This document shows, one piece after another, positions 16,023 through 25,775 of a stretch of DNA of 64,000 bases; position 1 is the first letter of the stretch, and each line of letters starts with the position of its first letter. The notes below the pieces were generated by a model, which was not told the DNA's origin, made no database searches, and worked only from the letters and a program-made list of their open reading frames with translations. The translations under genes and the position numbers were made by a program. This stretch comes from Alysiella filiformis. GTDB taxonomy: Bacteria; Pseudomonadota; Gammaproteobacteria; Burkholderiales; Neisseriaceae. The stretch spans positions 1,560,357 to 1,624,356 of the forward strand of contig NZ_CP059564.1 of NCBI RefSeq assembly GCF_014054525.1, in the 5' to 3' direction.

Positions 16023-16949
16023 ATGTTTACCGAAACCCTAGACGAAACTTTTGACGAAGCGCAACGCAGCCTGAAAACCGTACGCGATGTGATTCGCTTT
16101 GCCACAAGCCAATTCAATCACCACCAGTTGCACTTTGGGCATGGCAGCGACAACGCCTACGATGAAGCCGTGTATTTGATTTTGCACACGCTCAAATTGC
16201 CAGCCGATGCGCTTGACCATTTTTTTGATGCCACCGTGTTGCCCAGCGAAAAAGAGCATGTGCTGCATTTAATCCAACGCCGCGTGCAAGAGCGCATTCC
16301 CGTTGCCTATTTAAGCAACCACGCCAAACAAGGCGACTTTGATTTTTATGTGGACGAGCGTGTGATTGTGCCACGCTCCTTCATCTACGAACTGTTGGGC
16401 GAACCCTTGCGCCCATGGATTGAACACGATGAATTGATACACACCGCTTTGGATTTGTGTACAGGCAGCGCAACTTTGGCGATTCAAATGGCGCACCACT
16501 ATCCCGATGCCCAAATTGACGCGGTGGACATCAGCCTAGACGCACTGGAAGTTGCCAGCGTCAATGTGGAAGACTACGGCTTGGAAGAGCGCATTAGCCT
16601 GATTCACACCGACCTATTTGAAGGCTTGGACGACAAAACCTACGACCTCATCGTTTCCAATCCACCCTATGTGGACGCAGAAAGTGTCGCAAACCTGCCG
16701 CCCGAATACTTGCACGAACCCGAACTCGCACTCGGTAGCGGCGAAGACGGCTTGGAGGCAACACGCGAAATTTTGCTGCGTGCCGCCAAACACCTTAATC
16801 CCAAAGGCGTATTGCTGGTGGAAATCGGACACAACCGCGAAGTGCTGGAACGCGCCTACCCCGAATTGCCCTTTGTGTGGCTGGAAACAAGTGGCGGAGA
16901 CGGTTTCGTGTTCCTGCTCACGCGCGAGCAATTATTGGGCATTGCCTAA
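16023..16949 (+). CDS. prmB: 50S ribosomal protein uL3 glutamine methyltransferase PrmB
   Basis: Methylates a glutamine of ribosomal protein L3 with SAM. 308 residues, as in E. coli (310). The N-terminal helical domain ends with RIPVAYLSNHAKQGDFDFYV, the region that separates PrmB from PrmC. The SAM site is ALDLCTGSATLAIQMA, and the glutamine-binding motif NPPY is at 213-216. An uptake sequence is read as QRSLKT near the N-terminus. Stop is followed by repeats F and E. Confidence 0.95.
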   Translation: MFTETLDETFDEAQRSLKTVRDVIRFATSQFNHHQLHFGHGSDNAYDEAVYLILHTLKLPADALDHFFDATVLPSEKEHVLHLIQRRVQERIPVAYLSNHAKQGDFDFYVDERVIVPRSFIYELLGEPLRPWIEHDELIHTALDLCTGSATLAIQMAHHYPDAQIDAVDISLDALEVASVNVEDYGLEERISLIHTDLFEGLDDKTYDLIVSNPPYVDAESVANLPPEYLHEPELALGSGEDGLEATREILLRAAKHLNPKGVLLVEIGHNREVLERAYPELPFVWLETSGGDGFVFLLTREQLLGIA

Positions 16950-16968
16950 ATAGGGTCATAGAACAAGT

Positions 16969-17036
16969 GTAGGGTGCAACTTGTTGCACCAAATCCATGT
17001 TTTATCAGGAAAATGGTGCAACAAGTTGCACCCTAC
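16969..17036. repeat. repeat F: 68-bp perfect inverted repeat
   Basis: Two 23-base arms are perfectly complementary: one begins GTAGGGTGCAACTTGTTGC, the other ends GCAACAAGTTGCACCCTAC. A 22-base loop separates them. Each arm is itself partly palindromic (GTGCAACTTGTTGCAC). It starts 20 bases after prmB and would make a strong hairpin; there is no T-run after it. Confidence 0.7.
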
Positions 17037-17090
17037 ATGGTGTCCCATTTTATATTGGGTTTACCGTATTTTCAGGCAGCCTGAAAAGTT

Positions 17091-17198
17091 TTTTTGAGCC
17101 ACAAACCGTTCAGCGTTCATGTATTTGGCTTACTTTTTTAAAAAGTAAGTCGCCGAAGGCAAAACCTTTTGGGTGCAGACGTGGCGTTGCGCCGCCAC
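17091..17198. repeat. repeat E, copy 1
   Basis: TTGAGCCACAAACCGTTCAG leads to TTTGGCTTACTTTTTTAAAA, then AGTAAGTCGCCGAAGGCAAA. The centre is a self-complementary ACTTTTTTAAAAAGT. Other copies: 44791-44857, 61778-61856, and an inverted short one at 59708-59744. A separate GTGGCG/CGCCAC stem lies at 17181-17198. Nothing else is seen between here and cca. Confidence 0.6.
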
Positions 17199-17265
17199 AC
17201 CCACGCTTTAAAATGCAGGCACGCCAAAAGGGGCAGCCTGAAACACCACTTCATTGGAAAAAATC

Positions 17266-18498
17266 ATGCAAATTTATCTGGTAGGCGGAGCCGTCCGCGA
17301 CCAACTGCTTGGCTTGCCCATCAAAGACCGCGATTGGGTGGTGGTGGGCGCAGACCCCGAAACCATGCAACAACAAGGCTTTCAAGCCGTGGGCAAAGAT
17401 TTTCCCGTGTTTTTGCACCCACAAAGCCACGAAGAATACGCCCTAGCCCGCACCGAACGCAAAACAGGCAAAGGCTACACCGCCTTTGCCGTTCATGCCG
17501 ACAAAAACGTTACGCTGGAACAAGACCTGATGCGCCGCGACTTGACCATCAACGCCATGGCACAAGACGAACACGGTAACATCATTGACCCTTTTGGCGG
17601 ACAAACCGATTTGCAAAACAAAATCTTGCGCCACGTTTCCCCCGCCTTTGCCGAAGACCCCGTGCGGATTTTGCGTATCGCCCGATTTGCCGCGCGATAC
17701 GGCTTTGAGGTGGCAAGCGAAACCATGCAGCTCATGCGCCAAATGGTTCAGGCAGGCGAGGCAGACGCGCTGGTTGCCGAGCGCGTGTGGCAAGAATTTG
17801 CCAAAGGTTTGATGGAACGCAATCCACGCCGCATGATTGAAATTTTGCGAGAATGCGGCGCATTGCGCGTCTTGTTGCCCGAAGTGGACGCGCTGTTTGG
17901 CGTACCCCAACGTGCTGATTATCACCCCGAAATTTGTTCAGGCGAACACACCTTGCTGGTGTTGCAATGCGCTGCCGATTTGGGTTTGAGCCTGCCTGAA
18001 CGCTATGCCGCGCTGTTGCACGATTTGGGCAAAGCCCTTACGCCAGCCGATATTTTGCCGCAACACATCGGACACGATTGGCGTGGCATTGAACCCGTAC
18101 GCCAAGTCAATGCCCGTTGGCGCGTACCCAAACATTGCGCGGAATTGGCAGAATTGGTGTGCGAATACCACATCATGTTTCATCAGGTTTTGCAAATCAA
18201 AAAGCCCAGCAAAATCCTGAAATTGCTCAAAAACGTGGACGCATTGCGCCGCCCAGAACGCTTTCAAGCAGCCTTAAACGTGTGTGTGGCAGACATGCAA
18301 GGGCGTTTGGGACGCGAAAATGCAGCCTATCCGCAACGCGATTATTTGTTGGCGATGTTGGCGGCGGCACAGTCGGTGCAAACCTCAGCCATTGCCAAAC
18401 AATTTGCGGATAAACCCAAAGTCATTGCCGAGCAAATTGATTTGGCGCGTACCCAAGCCATTGCCCAAGCCATGAAAAACCGCAGCGCGGATATTTAG
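17266..18498 (+). CDS. cca: multifunctional CCA tRNA nucleotidyltransferase
   Basis: Adds or repairs the CCA end of tRNAs and, through its HD domain, has phosphohydrolase activity. 410 residues (E. coli 412). The nucleotidyltransferase signature is LVGGAVRD at 5-12 with catalytic D21 and D23 in KDRDW; the RRDLTINAMA and RILRIARFAARYGF segments follow. The HD pair is H252-D253 in LLHDLGKAL. ATG 17266 fits the conserved N-terminus exactly; longer frames are rejected. The stop lies next to repeat A2. Confidence 0.96.
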   Translation: MQIYLVGGAVRDQLLGLPIKDRDWVVVGADPETMQQQGFQAVGKDFPVFLHPQSHEEYALARTERKTGKGYTAFAVHADKNVTLEQDLMRRDLTINAMAQDEHGNIIDPFGGQTDLQNKILRHVSPAFAEDPVRILRIARFAARYGFEVASETMQLMRQMVQAGEADALVAERVWQEFAKGLMERNPRRMIEILRECGALRVLLPEVDALFGVPQRADYHPEICSGEHTLLVLQCAADLGLSLPERYAALLHDLGKALTPADILPQHIGHDWRGIEPVRQVNARWRVPKHCAELAELVCEYHIMFHQVLQIKKPSKILKLLKNVDALRRPERFQAALNVCVADMQGRLGRENAAYPQRDYLLAMLAAAQSVQTSAIAKQFADKPKVIAEQIDLARTQAIAQAMKNRSADI

Positions 18499-18545
18499 GC
18501 AGCCTTTGCGGTGTGCAACAAAATCAAAATTTTTGCCTTTGGCGA

Positions 18546-18708
18546 CTAAAAGTGATTGATAAGTTGAAGTCATTTTACCCCCTCTCCCTTTGGGAGAGGG
18601 TTGGGGAGAGGGAAAGCTGTTCAACAAACCCTTTCTCCAACGCTTTCCCAAGAGGAGAGAGGGCTGGTTGCTTGGCACATTTACAGTTGCCATACCGAGT
18701 TCACGTTG
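18546..18708. repeat. repeat A, copy 2
   Basis: TAAAAGTGATTGATAAGTTG is the left arm, followed by CCCTCTCCCTTTGGGAGAGG and a second CTTTCTCC..GGAGAGAG hairpin, then GGCACATTTACAGTTGC and CCGAGTTCACGTT at the right. The outermost left bases (ACGCGAGTTCGGG in copy 1) are missing. It fills the cca to FAD-oxidase gap. Confidence 0.7.
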
Positions 18709-18780
18709 CATCAAAGCCGAACGTTTTTTGTTTCAAAAAATATTTCAGGCAGCCTGAAAACCCATTTAAGGGATAACATC

Positions 18781-20163
18781 ATGAATTTCAAAGAAAAATG
18801 GCAAAGTCAAATTGCCCAAATCGTCTCGCCCAGCAATTTGCCCACCGACCCCAGCCCCTTTTTGCTGGACCAGCGCAAACGCTACACCAGCGAAAATTGC
18901 CTTGTTGTTCAACCCGATAGTGTGGAAAAAATCCAAAATTTGGTGCGATTTTGTGCCGAACATCGCTTGCCCATCGTGCCACAAGGCGGCAACACAGGTT
19001 TGGTGGGCGGCAGCTTGGCAAATGGCGCAATCGTCTTAAACATGAGCAAACTCAATCGCATACGCGAAATCAACCTTGCCGACAACAGCCTGACCGCAGA
19101 CGCAGGCTGCATTTTGCAAGACATTCAGGCAGCCGCCCAACAAGCCAACCGTTTCTTTCCATTGAGTTTAGCCAGCGAAGGCTCATGCCAAATCGGTGGC
19201 AACATCGCGTGCAACGCAGGCGGCTTAAACGTGTTGCGCTACGGCACCATGCGCGATTTGGTCATCGGCTTGGAAGTGGTGTTGCCCAATGGCGAAATCG
19301 TTTCCCATTTACAGCCTTTGCACAAAAATACAACGGCTTACGAACTCAAACACCTGTTTATTGGCAGCGAAGGCACGCTTGGCATCATCACAGGCGCAAC
19401 GCTCAAACTGTTTGCGCCACCGCAAGCGCAAGCCACCGCGTGGGTGGGCGTGAACGACATTCAGGCAGCCGTTCAGTTGTTGTCGCAAATGAAAAATCAT
19501 TTTGCCGAACGCTTGTGCAGTTTTGAACTCATCAGCGAATTTGCACTAAAATTATCCGCGCAATACAGTAATTTGGCGCAGCCCGTTCAGGCAGCGTGGC
19601 ACGTTTTGATTGAGCTAACCGACAGTTTGCCGCGCGATGATTTGGGCGATGTGTTGGCGCAATATTTGTACGAAAATGGCTATGAAAACAGCGTGTTGGC
19701 ACAATCTGAACAAACGCGGCGCGACTTTTGGGCATTGCGCGAAAACATTTCAGCCAGCCAGCGCGTTTTGGGGGCAAACATCAAGCACGATATTGCCGTG
19801 CCGATTGCCAAAGTGGCTGATTTTGTGGCAGATTGTGAACGCGATTTGTGGCAACATTATCCGCAAATTCAGTTGGTTGTTTTTGGGCATTTGGGCGATG
19901 GCAGCCTGCACTACAACACCTTTTTCCCCGAAGTGCTGAACAACGATGTGTATCAATTTGAAGATGCGGTCAATGCGATTGTTTACGAAAATGTGCTGAA
20001 AAATCAAGGCACCATTGCCGCCGAACACGGCATAGGCAGCCTGAAACGCCACTGGTTGCCGCGCGTTCGCAGCGCAGACGAAATCGCATTGATGTGGGCG
20101 ATTAAACGCCAGCTTGACCCGCACCATTTGTTTAACCCCAATAAATTGCTGCCTGAAAATTAA
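18781..20163 (+). CDS. FAD-binding oxidase of the D-lactate / D-2-hydroxyglutarate dehydrogenase type
   Basis: 460 residues from ATG 18781. The PCMH-type FAD domain is clear: IVPQGGNTGLVGGSLANGAI, then LASEGSCQIGGNIACNAGG and LKHLFIGSEGTLGIITGA. The C-terminal domain holds HDIAVPIAKVADFV, VFGHLGDGSLHYN and AAEHGIGSLKR, the histidine and glutamate region that binds the substrate carboxylate and metal. It oxidises a 2-hydroxy acid and passes electrons on; sequence alone does not separate D-lactate from D-2-hydroxyglutarate. Three uptake sequences are read in frame (two as IQAA, one as GSLKR). Confidence 0.9.
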   Translation: MNFKEKWQSQIAQIVSPSNLPTDPSPFLLDQRKRYTSENCLVVQPDSVEKIQNLVRFCAEHRLPIVPQGGNTGLVGGSLANGAIVLNMSKLNRIREINLADNSLTADAGCILQDIQAAAQQANRFFPLSLASEGSCQIGGNIACNAGGLNVLRYGTMRDLVIGLEVVLPNGEIVSHLQPLHKNTTAYELKHLFIGSEGTLGIITGATLKLFAPPQAQATAWVGVNDIQAAVQLLSQMKNHFAERLCSFELISEFALKLSAQYSNLAQPVQAAWHVLIELTDSLPRDDLGDVLAQYLYENGYENSVLAQSEQTRRDFWALRENISASQRVLGANIKHDIAVPIAKVADFVADCERDLWQHYPQIQLVVFGHLGDGSLHYNTFFPEVLNNDVYQFEDAVNAIVYENVLKNQGTIAAEHGIGSLKRHWLPRVRSADEIALMWAIKRQLDPHHLFNPNKLLPEN

Positions 20164-20209
20164 ATTCTTTTAAAAATCAAATAAAAGAAAATTTTTTCGC
20201 AAAAGGGTT

Positions 20210-20238
20210 TTGACAAAAACAAGTTGGGCGCGTATAGT
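20210..20238 (+). promoter_or_regulatory. sigma-70 promoter of tRNA-Ala
   Basis: TTGACA at 20210-20215, a 17-base spacer, and TATAGT at 20233-20238. It is 40 bases before the tRNA. This is the best matched promoter found in the window. Confidence 0.8.
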
Positions 20239-20277
20239 TGCGGTCTTCAACAGCAACGTAAGGTTGCAACAAAATTT

Positions 20278-20353
<76 letters not shown>

Positions 20354-20361
20354 AAACAAAA

Positions 20362-20390
20362 GACTTAGCTGATACCGCTAGGTCTTTTTT
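20362..20390 (+). terminator. intrinsic terminator of tRNA-Ala
   Basis: GACTTAGC, a 7-base loop and GCTAGGTC form an 8-base stem with one G-U, followed directly by T6. It is not an uptake-sequence type. Confidence 0.8.
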
Positions 20391-20415
20391 GCTATCTATG
20401 ATTGGGATAATCACA

Positions 20416-20961
20416 ATGAATGCACTTGAATTGCTCACCACGCGCCGTTCCACCAAAACATTGGGCTTGCCCGTGCCTGATGAATTGCAACTGCACACCA
20501 TTTTACAGGCAGCCAGCCAAGTTCCCGACCATGGGCGTTTAACCCCATGGCGTTTTGTGGTCATTCAAAGCGAAGCAGGCATGAGCCGATTCCGCCAAAT
20601 TTTGTTGGACACCGTTACCGAGCTGAACATGGGCGATGAAGCCCGCGCCAAAGCCGAAAAAGTGGGCAAAATGGCACCCATGGTGTTGGCGGTGATTGCC
20701 AGCCCCAAAACGGGCAAACCCGAATGGGAACAGCATTTGAGCGCAGGTTGCGCGGCTTATGCGGCACAACTGGCGGCAAACGCACAAGGTTTTGATAATG
20801 TGTGGCTTTCGGGTTTGTGGGTCAATTCGCCTTTGCTCAAAGCCGCGTTTGATTGCAATGAGAAAGAAAAAATCATCGCTCTGATTATGTTGGGAACGGC
20901 AACCCGTTCGCCAGCCGAGCCGAAAAACACCGATGTGCAGGCATTCACGCAATTTTGGTAA
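20416..20961 (+). CDS. nitroreductase family protein, YdjA-like
   Basis: 181 residues from ATG 20416. FMN-binding arginines are in TTRRSTKTLGLPVPD near the N-terminus; PDHGRLTPWRFVVI and LWVNSPLL are typical of the small YdjA/NADPH-nitroreductase group (E. coli YdjA has 183). It would act as a homodimer on nitro or quinone compounds; the natural substrate is unknown. The longer frame that includes the tRNA gene is rejected. Confidence 0.9.
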   Translation: MNALELLTTRRSTKTLGLPVPDELQLHTILQAASQVPDHGRLTPWRFVVIQSEAGMSRFRQILLDTVTELNMGDEARAKAEKVGKMAPMVLAVIASPKTGKPEWEQHLSAGCAAYAAQLAANAQGFDNVWLSGLWVNSPLLKAAFDCNEKEKIIALIMLGTATRSPAEPKNTDVQAFTQFW

Positions 20962-21030
20962 AATGCGTTTTTTGGGCGGCGAGACCATTTGGGGCTGCCT
21001 GAAAGATTTTTCCCATAAGAAAGAATATTT

Positions 21031-22287
21031 ATGAAACAAAAACAACGCATTTGCTCATTTTGTGGCAAAGCCGAACACGATGTAAAACATTTGATTGAAG
21101 GCGATGATGTGTTCATTTGCGATGAATGTGTCAGCGATTGCCACACCATGTTAAATGGCAATGCCGCCAGCACCAGCAGCGCACCCGATTGGAACGAAAA
21201 CGACCCTTTGCCCACCCCAGCCGAATTGGTGGCGCAACTGAATGAGCATGTGATTGGTCAAGACCACGCCAAAAAAGCCCTAGCGGTGGCGGTGTACAAC
21301 CACTACAAACGCCTGCGCCAGCCTGCACAAGATGGCAAGGTGGAATTGTCCAAATCCAATATTTTGCTGATTGGTCCCACGGGTTCGGGCAAAACATTGT
21401 TGGCGCAATCGTTGGCGCGAAAATTGAACGTGCCATTTGCCATGGCGGATGCGACCACGCTGACCGAAGCAGGCTATGTGGGCGAAGATGTGGAGCAAAT
21501 CATCACCAAATTGTTGGGCAAATGCGATTTTGATGTGGAAAAAGCCCAGCGCGGCATTGTTTATATTGATGAAATTGACAAAATTTCACGCAAATCCGAC
21601 AACCCCTCCATTACACGAGATGTATCGGGCGAGGGCGTGCAACAGGCTTTGTTGAAATTGGTTGAAGGCACGATTGCCAGCGTGCCACCACAAGGCGGTC
21701 GCCGCAACCCCAATCAGCAATTTATTGATGTGGACACCACCAATATTCTGTTTATTTGCGGTGGCGCGTTTGCGGGCTTGGAAAAAGTGATACGCCAGCG
21801 CACCGAAAAAGGCGGCATTGGCTTTGGTGCAACGGTACACAGCAAAGATGAAGATGCCAACATTACCGAAATTTTCCAAACGGTTGAACCCGAAGATTTA
21901 ATCAAATTCGGCTTGATTCCCGAATTGATTGGACGTTTGCCCGTGATTGCCACTTTGGCGGAATTGGACGAGGCTGCCTTAATCAATATTTTGACCGAAC
22001 CGAAAAACGCGCTGGTCAAACAATTCCAAGCCTTGTTTGCGATGGAAGATGTGGTTTTGGAATTTGAACCCGAAGCCTTGTCTGCTATTGCCAAATTGGC
22101 AATGAAACGCAAAACAGGGGCGCGTGGTTTGCGCTCCATTGTGGAACGCTGTTTGCTGGACACGATGTACATGCTGCCTGATTTGAAAGAGGTGAAAAAA
22201 GCCGTGGTCAGCCGCGATGTGATTGACAATGGCACCGCCCCCAAACTTTTCTTGGCAAATGGCAAAGAATTTAAAGTCAATGCTTAA
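21031..22287 (+). CDS. clpX: ATP-dependent Clp protease ATP-binding subunit ClpX
   Basis: AAA+ unfoldase that feeds substrates into ClpP. 418 residues. The N-terminal zinc domain has C8, C11, C30 and C33. Walker A GPTGSGKT is at 115-122; GYVGEDVE is the pore-1 loop; Walker B is [23 protein letters not shown] and [10 protein letters not shown] are sensor regions. clpP is not adjacent, unlike in E. coli. An uptake-sequence terminator follows. Confidence 0.97.
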   Translation: MKQKQRICSFCGKAEHDVKHLIEGDDVFICDECVSDCHTMLNGNAASTSSAPDWNENDPLPTPAELVAQLNEHVIGQDHAKKALAVAVYNHYKRLRQPAQDGKVELSKSNILLIGPTGSGKTLLAQSLARKLNVPFAMADATTLTEAGYVGEDVEQIITKLLGKCDFDVEKAQRGIVYIDEIDKISRKSDNPSITRDVSGEGVQQALLKLVEGTIASVPPQGGRRNPNQQFIDVDTTNILFICGGAFAGLEKVIRQRTEKGGIGFGATVHSKDEDANITEIFQTVEPEDLIKFGLIPELIGRLPVIATLAELDEAALINILTEPKNALVKQFQALFAMEDVVLEFEPEALSAIAKLAMKRKTGARGLRSIVERCLLDTMYMLPDLKEVKKAVVSRDVIDNGTAPKLFLANGKEFKVNA

Positions 22288-22292
22288 ACGGA

Positions 22293-22340
22293 TTTTTCAG
22301 GCAGCCTGAACGGAACACCCCTTTCAGGCTGCCTGAAAAC
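22293..22340. terminator. uptake-sequence inverted pair after clpX
   Basis: TTTTCAGGCAGCCTGAA and TTTCAGGCTGCCTGAAAA face each other around ~10 bases, between clpX and hprK. Confidence 0.65.
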
Positions 22341-22359
22341 ATTTTTGGAGAATCAACCC

Positions 22360-23331
22360 ATGCCCAGCGTTTCTGTGCGCCGTTTGTATCAAGAAAATCA
22401 GAAAAAATTGGCAATGGCATTGGTGGCAGGTACGGGCGGTTTGGACAACCGCATTGCCGTTGATGCCGACAAACCTGCTTTGGCTTTGGTCGGGCATTTG
22501 AATTTCATACACCACAACCAAGTTCAGGTGTTGGGCGTGGCGGAAGTGGAATATTTGCATAAATTGGCACAATACAATCTGCCCAATAATTTAGATGAAT
22601 TGTTTGATTTTCCCATCGCCCTCATCATTGTGGCAAACGATTTGCCTGTGCCGCAAAATTTGCGCGATTATTGCCACACCCACAATGTGCCATTGCTCAC
22701 GTCCACTTATGAAAGCCCGTATTTGATGGATGTGTTGCGGATTTATTTGCAACGCGAATTGGCGGTTTCCACCACCAAACATGGCGTGTTTTTGGACGTG
22801 TTTGAAGTGGGCGTGTTGTTGGTGGGCAAATCGGGCTTGGGCAAAAGCGAATTGGCTTTGGAGCTGATTTCACGCGGACACAGCTTGGTTGCCGATGATG
22901 CGGTTGAATTGCACCGCACCGCGCCCGAGGTTTTGGAAGGGCGTTGTCCGCCTGTGTTGCGTGATTTTTTGGAAGTACGCGGTTTGGGCGTGTTGAACAT
23001 ACGCCACATGTTTGGTGAAACCGCCATACGCCCCAAAAAACAGCTTAAACTCATCATCAATCTGGTCAATGCCGATGACGATTACATGAAACAGCTTGAC
23101 CGTTTGAGCATACGCACCGAAACCGAATCCATTTTGAATGTGGCGATTCGTTCGGTGGTGCTGCCTGTGGCGGCAGGGCGCAACTTGGCGGTGTTGGTGG
23201 AAGCTGCCGTTCGCAACCACATTTTGCAATTACGCGGCAAAGACAGCACCAAAGAATTTTTAGACCGACATCAAGCCATGTTGAAAGAAGAATCGCTCAA
23301 TCAAGAAGATGTGGAACAGGCAAATGATTGA
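22360..23331 (+). CDS. hprK: HPr kinase/phosphorylase
   Basis: Phosphorylates and dephosphorylates HPr at a serine. 323 residues from ATG 22360, ten bases after GGAGAA. The kinase domain P-loop GKSGLGKS is at 156-163; the HprK-specific signature is LVADDAVEL and [15 protein letters not shown]. Betaproteobacteria keep HprK with an incomplete sugar phosphotransferase system, where it regulates rather than transports. It precedes the membrane glycosyltransferase by 111 bases. Confidence 0.95.
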   Translation: MPSVSVRRLYQENQKKLAMALVAGTGGLDNRIAVDADKPALALVGHLNFIHHNQVQVLGVAEVEYLHKLAQYNLPNNLDELFDFPIALIIVANDLPVPQNLRDYCHTHNVPLLTSTYESPYLMDVLRIYLQRELAVSTTKHGVFLDVFEVGVLLVGKSGLGKSELALELISRGHSLVADDAVELHRTAPEVLEGRCPPVLRDFLEVRGLGVLNIRHMFGETAIRPKKQLKLIINLVNADDDYMKQLDRLSIRTETESILNVAIRSVVLPVAAGRNLAVLVEAAVRNHILQLRGKDSTKEFLDRHQAMLKEESLNQEDVEQAND

Positions 23332-23442
23332 ACGTGCTGGCAACGTGAAACGCATCAGGCAGCCTGAAATGTTTGTTTGAAATGCCAACCGTTTGTTGTC
23401 GTGTACTGAAATGCTGCCTGAAAAAACCTTGCGAGACCCCCC

Positions 23443-25080
23443 ATGCTGACCTACACCCCTCCCGAACATCGCCCCCAAGCCCCCACACACGAATACCCAT
23501 GGCTGTTGTTGCTGTTGGTGTTTGCGTGGTTGTGGGCAGGCGTGTTTTCGCACGATTTGTGGAATCCTATTGAACCGCGCACCTATGCCGCCATTACCGA
23601 AAGCCAAAGCGTGTGGTTGCCCACGGTGTTGGGCGAGGCGCATTTTCATTTGTCGCCACTTTATTTGGCGGTGGCAGGCAGCCTGAAAACCCTGTTCGCG
23701 CCCCACATCATGAACGATTACGCCGCCGCACGTTTGGCAAGCGTTGTGTTTACCGTAGTGGGCTTAATCGCAAGCGGCATGGCATCATCCAAATTATTGG
23801 GCAGACAATGCGGTCGCAGCACCGTGTTGATTTTGATTGGTGCAGCAGGTTTGTTGCCGATGGCGCATTTTGTGAGCGGCATGTCGGTGGCATTTGCAGG
23901 CGCAAGTTTGTGCTTGTGGGGATTGGCGGTTTCCAATCGTCAAGTGGTGTGGGCGGCATTGTTGTTGGGGGCAGGGGGGATTTTGTTGGGGCAAACGCTG
24001 GGGTGGTTGGCAACGGTGGTGGTGTTGCTGTTGTCGTTGAGCCTGCTGGCGCATCCACAATGGTTTGGACACCGATTGCTGACCGTTACCGTGGGCGCAA
24101 TGGTGCTGATTTTGCCTGCCTTTGCCATACAGTTGTTTATTTTGGCAAAAATCAATCCTGCCGCTTTTCAAATTTATGTGGGGCAACACATTTTTGGTGC
24201 TTGGGGTGGCTTAAACGGCATTCAGGCAGCCTTCAATTTGCCTTATTATGCCAAACACCTGTTGTGGTTTGCGTTTCCAGCTTATCCTTTGGCGATTTGG
24301 TCGGCGATTCGCATGAAAGGGCTATTGCGGCACAAATTGGGCGCATTGAGCGTGGCATGGTTGTTTTTATTTGGTATGTGGCTGGTGTTCAATCCCCAAA
24401 TGTATCAAGACAACCTGATTGTGTTGCTGCCCATTTTGGCGATTTTGGGCGCGGCACAATTAGACTGTTTAAGACGTGGCGTTGCCGCCTTTTTGAATTG
24501 GTTTGGCATTATGGCATTTGGGGCGGCGGCGGTGTTTTTGTGGGTGGGATTTGTGGCGATTCACTATGGCGTGCCAAGCAAATTGGCAGAACGCGCCGCC
24601 TATTTCAGCCCCTACCACACGCCCGACATTGACATCATGCCGATGATGGTGGCAATTTTGTTTACCCCCGCGTGGTTGTTTGCCATCACGCGCAAACGCA
24701 TACGCGGTCGCCAAGCCGTAACCAACTGGGCAGCAGGCATGACTTTGGTGTGGGCACTGACCTTTACCCTGTTTGCCGATTGGCTCAATGCCGCCAAAAG
24801 CTATCGCCCCATTGTGCAACAAATGCAAGCCGCCATGCCAAATGGCGTTTCAGGCTGCCTGAAAATTGCGCCACAACACCATGCCGCACGTTTGGCATGG
24901 CAAGAATACGGGCATTTGCCCATTCAAAACGAAGGCGATTGCGCCTACGAATTGCACCAAATTCACCCCAAAGAAGAGTCATCACATTGGCAAAAACGCA
25001 TTGTGTGGCAAGGCAAACGTCCGCGCAACAAGCACGAAGCGTTTATTTTATTGAAAAATGAACCCCATTCCGATAAGTGA
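23443..25080 (+). CDS. ArnT/PMT-like membrane glycosyltransferase
   Basis: 545 residues, about eleven to twelve hydrophobic helices. The first periplasmic loop after helix 1 carries SHDLWNPIEPRTYAAITES, the acidic region that holds the catalytic aspartate or glutamate in GT-C enzymes such as ArnT, and is followed by WLPTVLGEAHFHLSPLYLAV. The C-terminal ~130 residues form a soluble domain. These enzymes transfer a sugar from a lipid carrier; the substrate here is unknown. Uptake sequences are read as AGSLKTL, IQAAF and SGCLK. Confidence 0.82.
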   Translation: MLTYTPPEHRPQAPTHEYPWLLLLLVFAWLWAGVFSHDLWNPIEPRTYAAITESQSVWLPTVLGEAHFHLSPLYLAVAGSLKTLFAPHIMNDYAAARLASVVFTVVGLIASGMASSKLLGRQCGRSTVLILIGAAGLLPMAHFVSGMSVAFAGASLCLWGLAVSNRQVVWAALLLGAGGILLGQTLGWLATVVVLLLSLSLLAHPQWFGHRLLTVTVGAMVLILPAFAIQLFILAKINPAAFQIYVGQHIFGAWGGLNGIQAAFNLPYYAKHLLWFAFPAYPLAIWSAIRMKGLLRHKLGALSVAWLFLFGMWLVFNPQMYQDNLIVLLPILAILGAAQLDCLRRGVAAFLNWFGIMAFGAAAVFLWVGFVAIHYGVPSKLAERAAYFSPYHTPDIDIMPMMVAILFTPAWLFAITRKRIRGRQAVTNWAAGMTLVWALTFTLFADWLNAAKSYRPIVQQMQAAMPNGVSGCLKIAPQHHAARLAWQEYGHLPIQNEGDCAYELHQIHPKEESSHWQKRIVWQGKRPRNKHEAFILLKNEPHSDK

Positions 25081-25099
25081 ATGATTTTAGGAAAAAAAT

Positions 25100-25696
25100 A
25101 TGAAAAAACAATTATTTGTGGGATTGATGTTGCTGGCATTTGCCCATTTTGCCCAAGCCGAAAGCCGCGACTGGAACGACAATTTCACCGAAACCCGCAG
25201 CGAATTTCAAGAAACCGAAATGGACTTGCCCGATTTACCCAATCCCAACGAAGGCGATTGGCTGGATTTGTACATCAGCGAAACCCACAAAGGCACAGCA
25301 CGCATTTTATTGAGCAGCGTACACATCGCCCCCGACCGAAGCGTGCGCTACATTTTGAATCAGCGTTCCGCGCAGGGCTACGACAACGTATCGGCAGAAG
25401 GCATATTGTGCATGACAGGCTATCGCTTTTTGGATTCGGGCGGGGCGAAAGTCAAAACCTTTGGCTATGGCGATTGGCACAATCAACGTTGGATAACACC
25501 GCGCAAAAGCGATTGGGCGGTGTTGGGCGGCAAAATGAGCCACACCGATAAAGTACGTGGCACCATGTATCAATTACTGTGCATAGACGGTTTGCCCAAA
25601 AACGATGACGACTTACGCAAACGCCTGCACACCCATGGCGGACGCAACGACCGTGAACGTGAACTTTCACGCAAAAACAGCCGCGATGACGATTGA
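25100..25696 (+). CDS. exported protein, CNP1-like family
   Basis: 198 residues. A signal peptide (MKKQLFVGLMLLAFAHFAQAE) with a cut after AQA. The body has EGDWLDLYI, then VRYILNQRSAQGYDNVSAEGILC, ending in a charged C-terminal tail rich in Arg and Asp. The layout is that of CNP1-like proteins, known mainly from beta-proteobacteria and without a described function. It starts 19 bases after the glycosyltransferase gene and may be co-transcribed with it. Confidence 0.75.
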   Translation: MKKQLFVGLMLLAFAHFAQAESRDWNDNFTETRSEFQETEMDLPDLPNPNEGDWLDLYISETHKGTARILLSSVHIAPDRSVRYILNQRSAQGYDNVSAEGILCMTGYRFLDSGGAKVKTFGYGDWHNQRWITPRKSDWAVLGGKMSHTDKVRGTMYQLLCIDGLPKNDDDLRKRLHTHGGRNDRERELSRKNSRDDD

Positions 25697-25702
25697 TGTT
25701 CA

Positions 25703-25761
25703 GCATCCGTATTCATGATTTTGCGATAAAATCCATCTGTTAATCTGATGAATACAGGTTC
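25703..25761. repeat. repeat C, copy 2 (short, 59 bp)
   Basis: CCGTATTCATGATT on the left and TGAATACAGGTTCT on the right are the same ends as the 163-bp copy at 13963-14125. The inner part is only ~35 bases. It is the leader of the Smr-domain gene. Confidence 0.5.
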
Positions 25762-25775
25762 TAAAAGGAAAAACG

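Noticed and set aside
23613-24632. 339-codon frame overlapping the ArnT-like gene
   Set aside because: Same strand, different frame; glycine-rich nonsense, while the other frame gives regular membrane helices.
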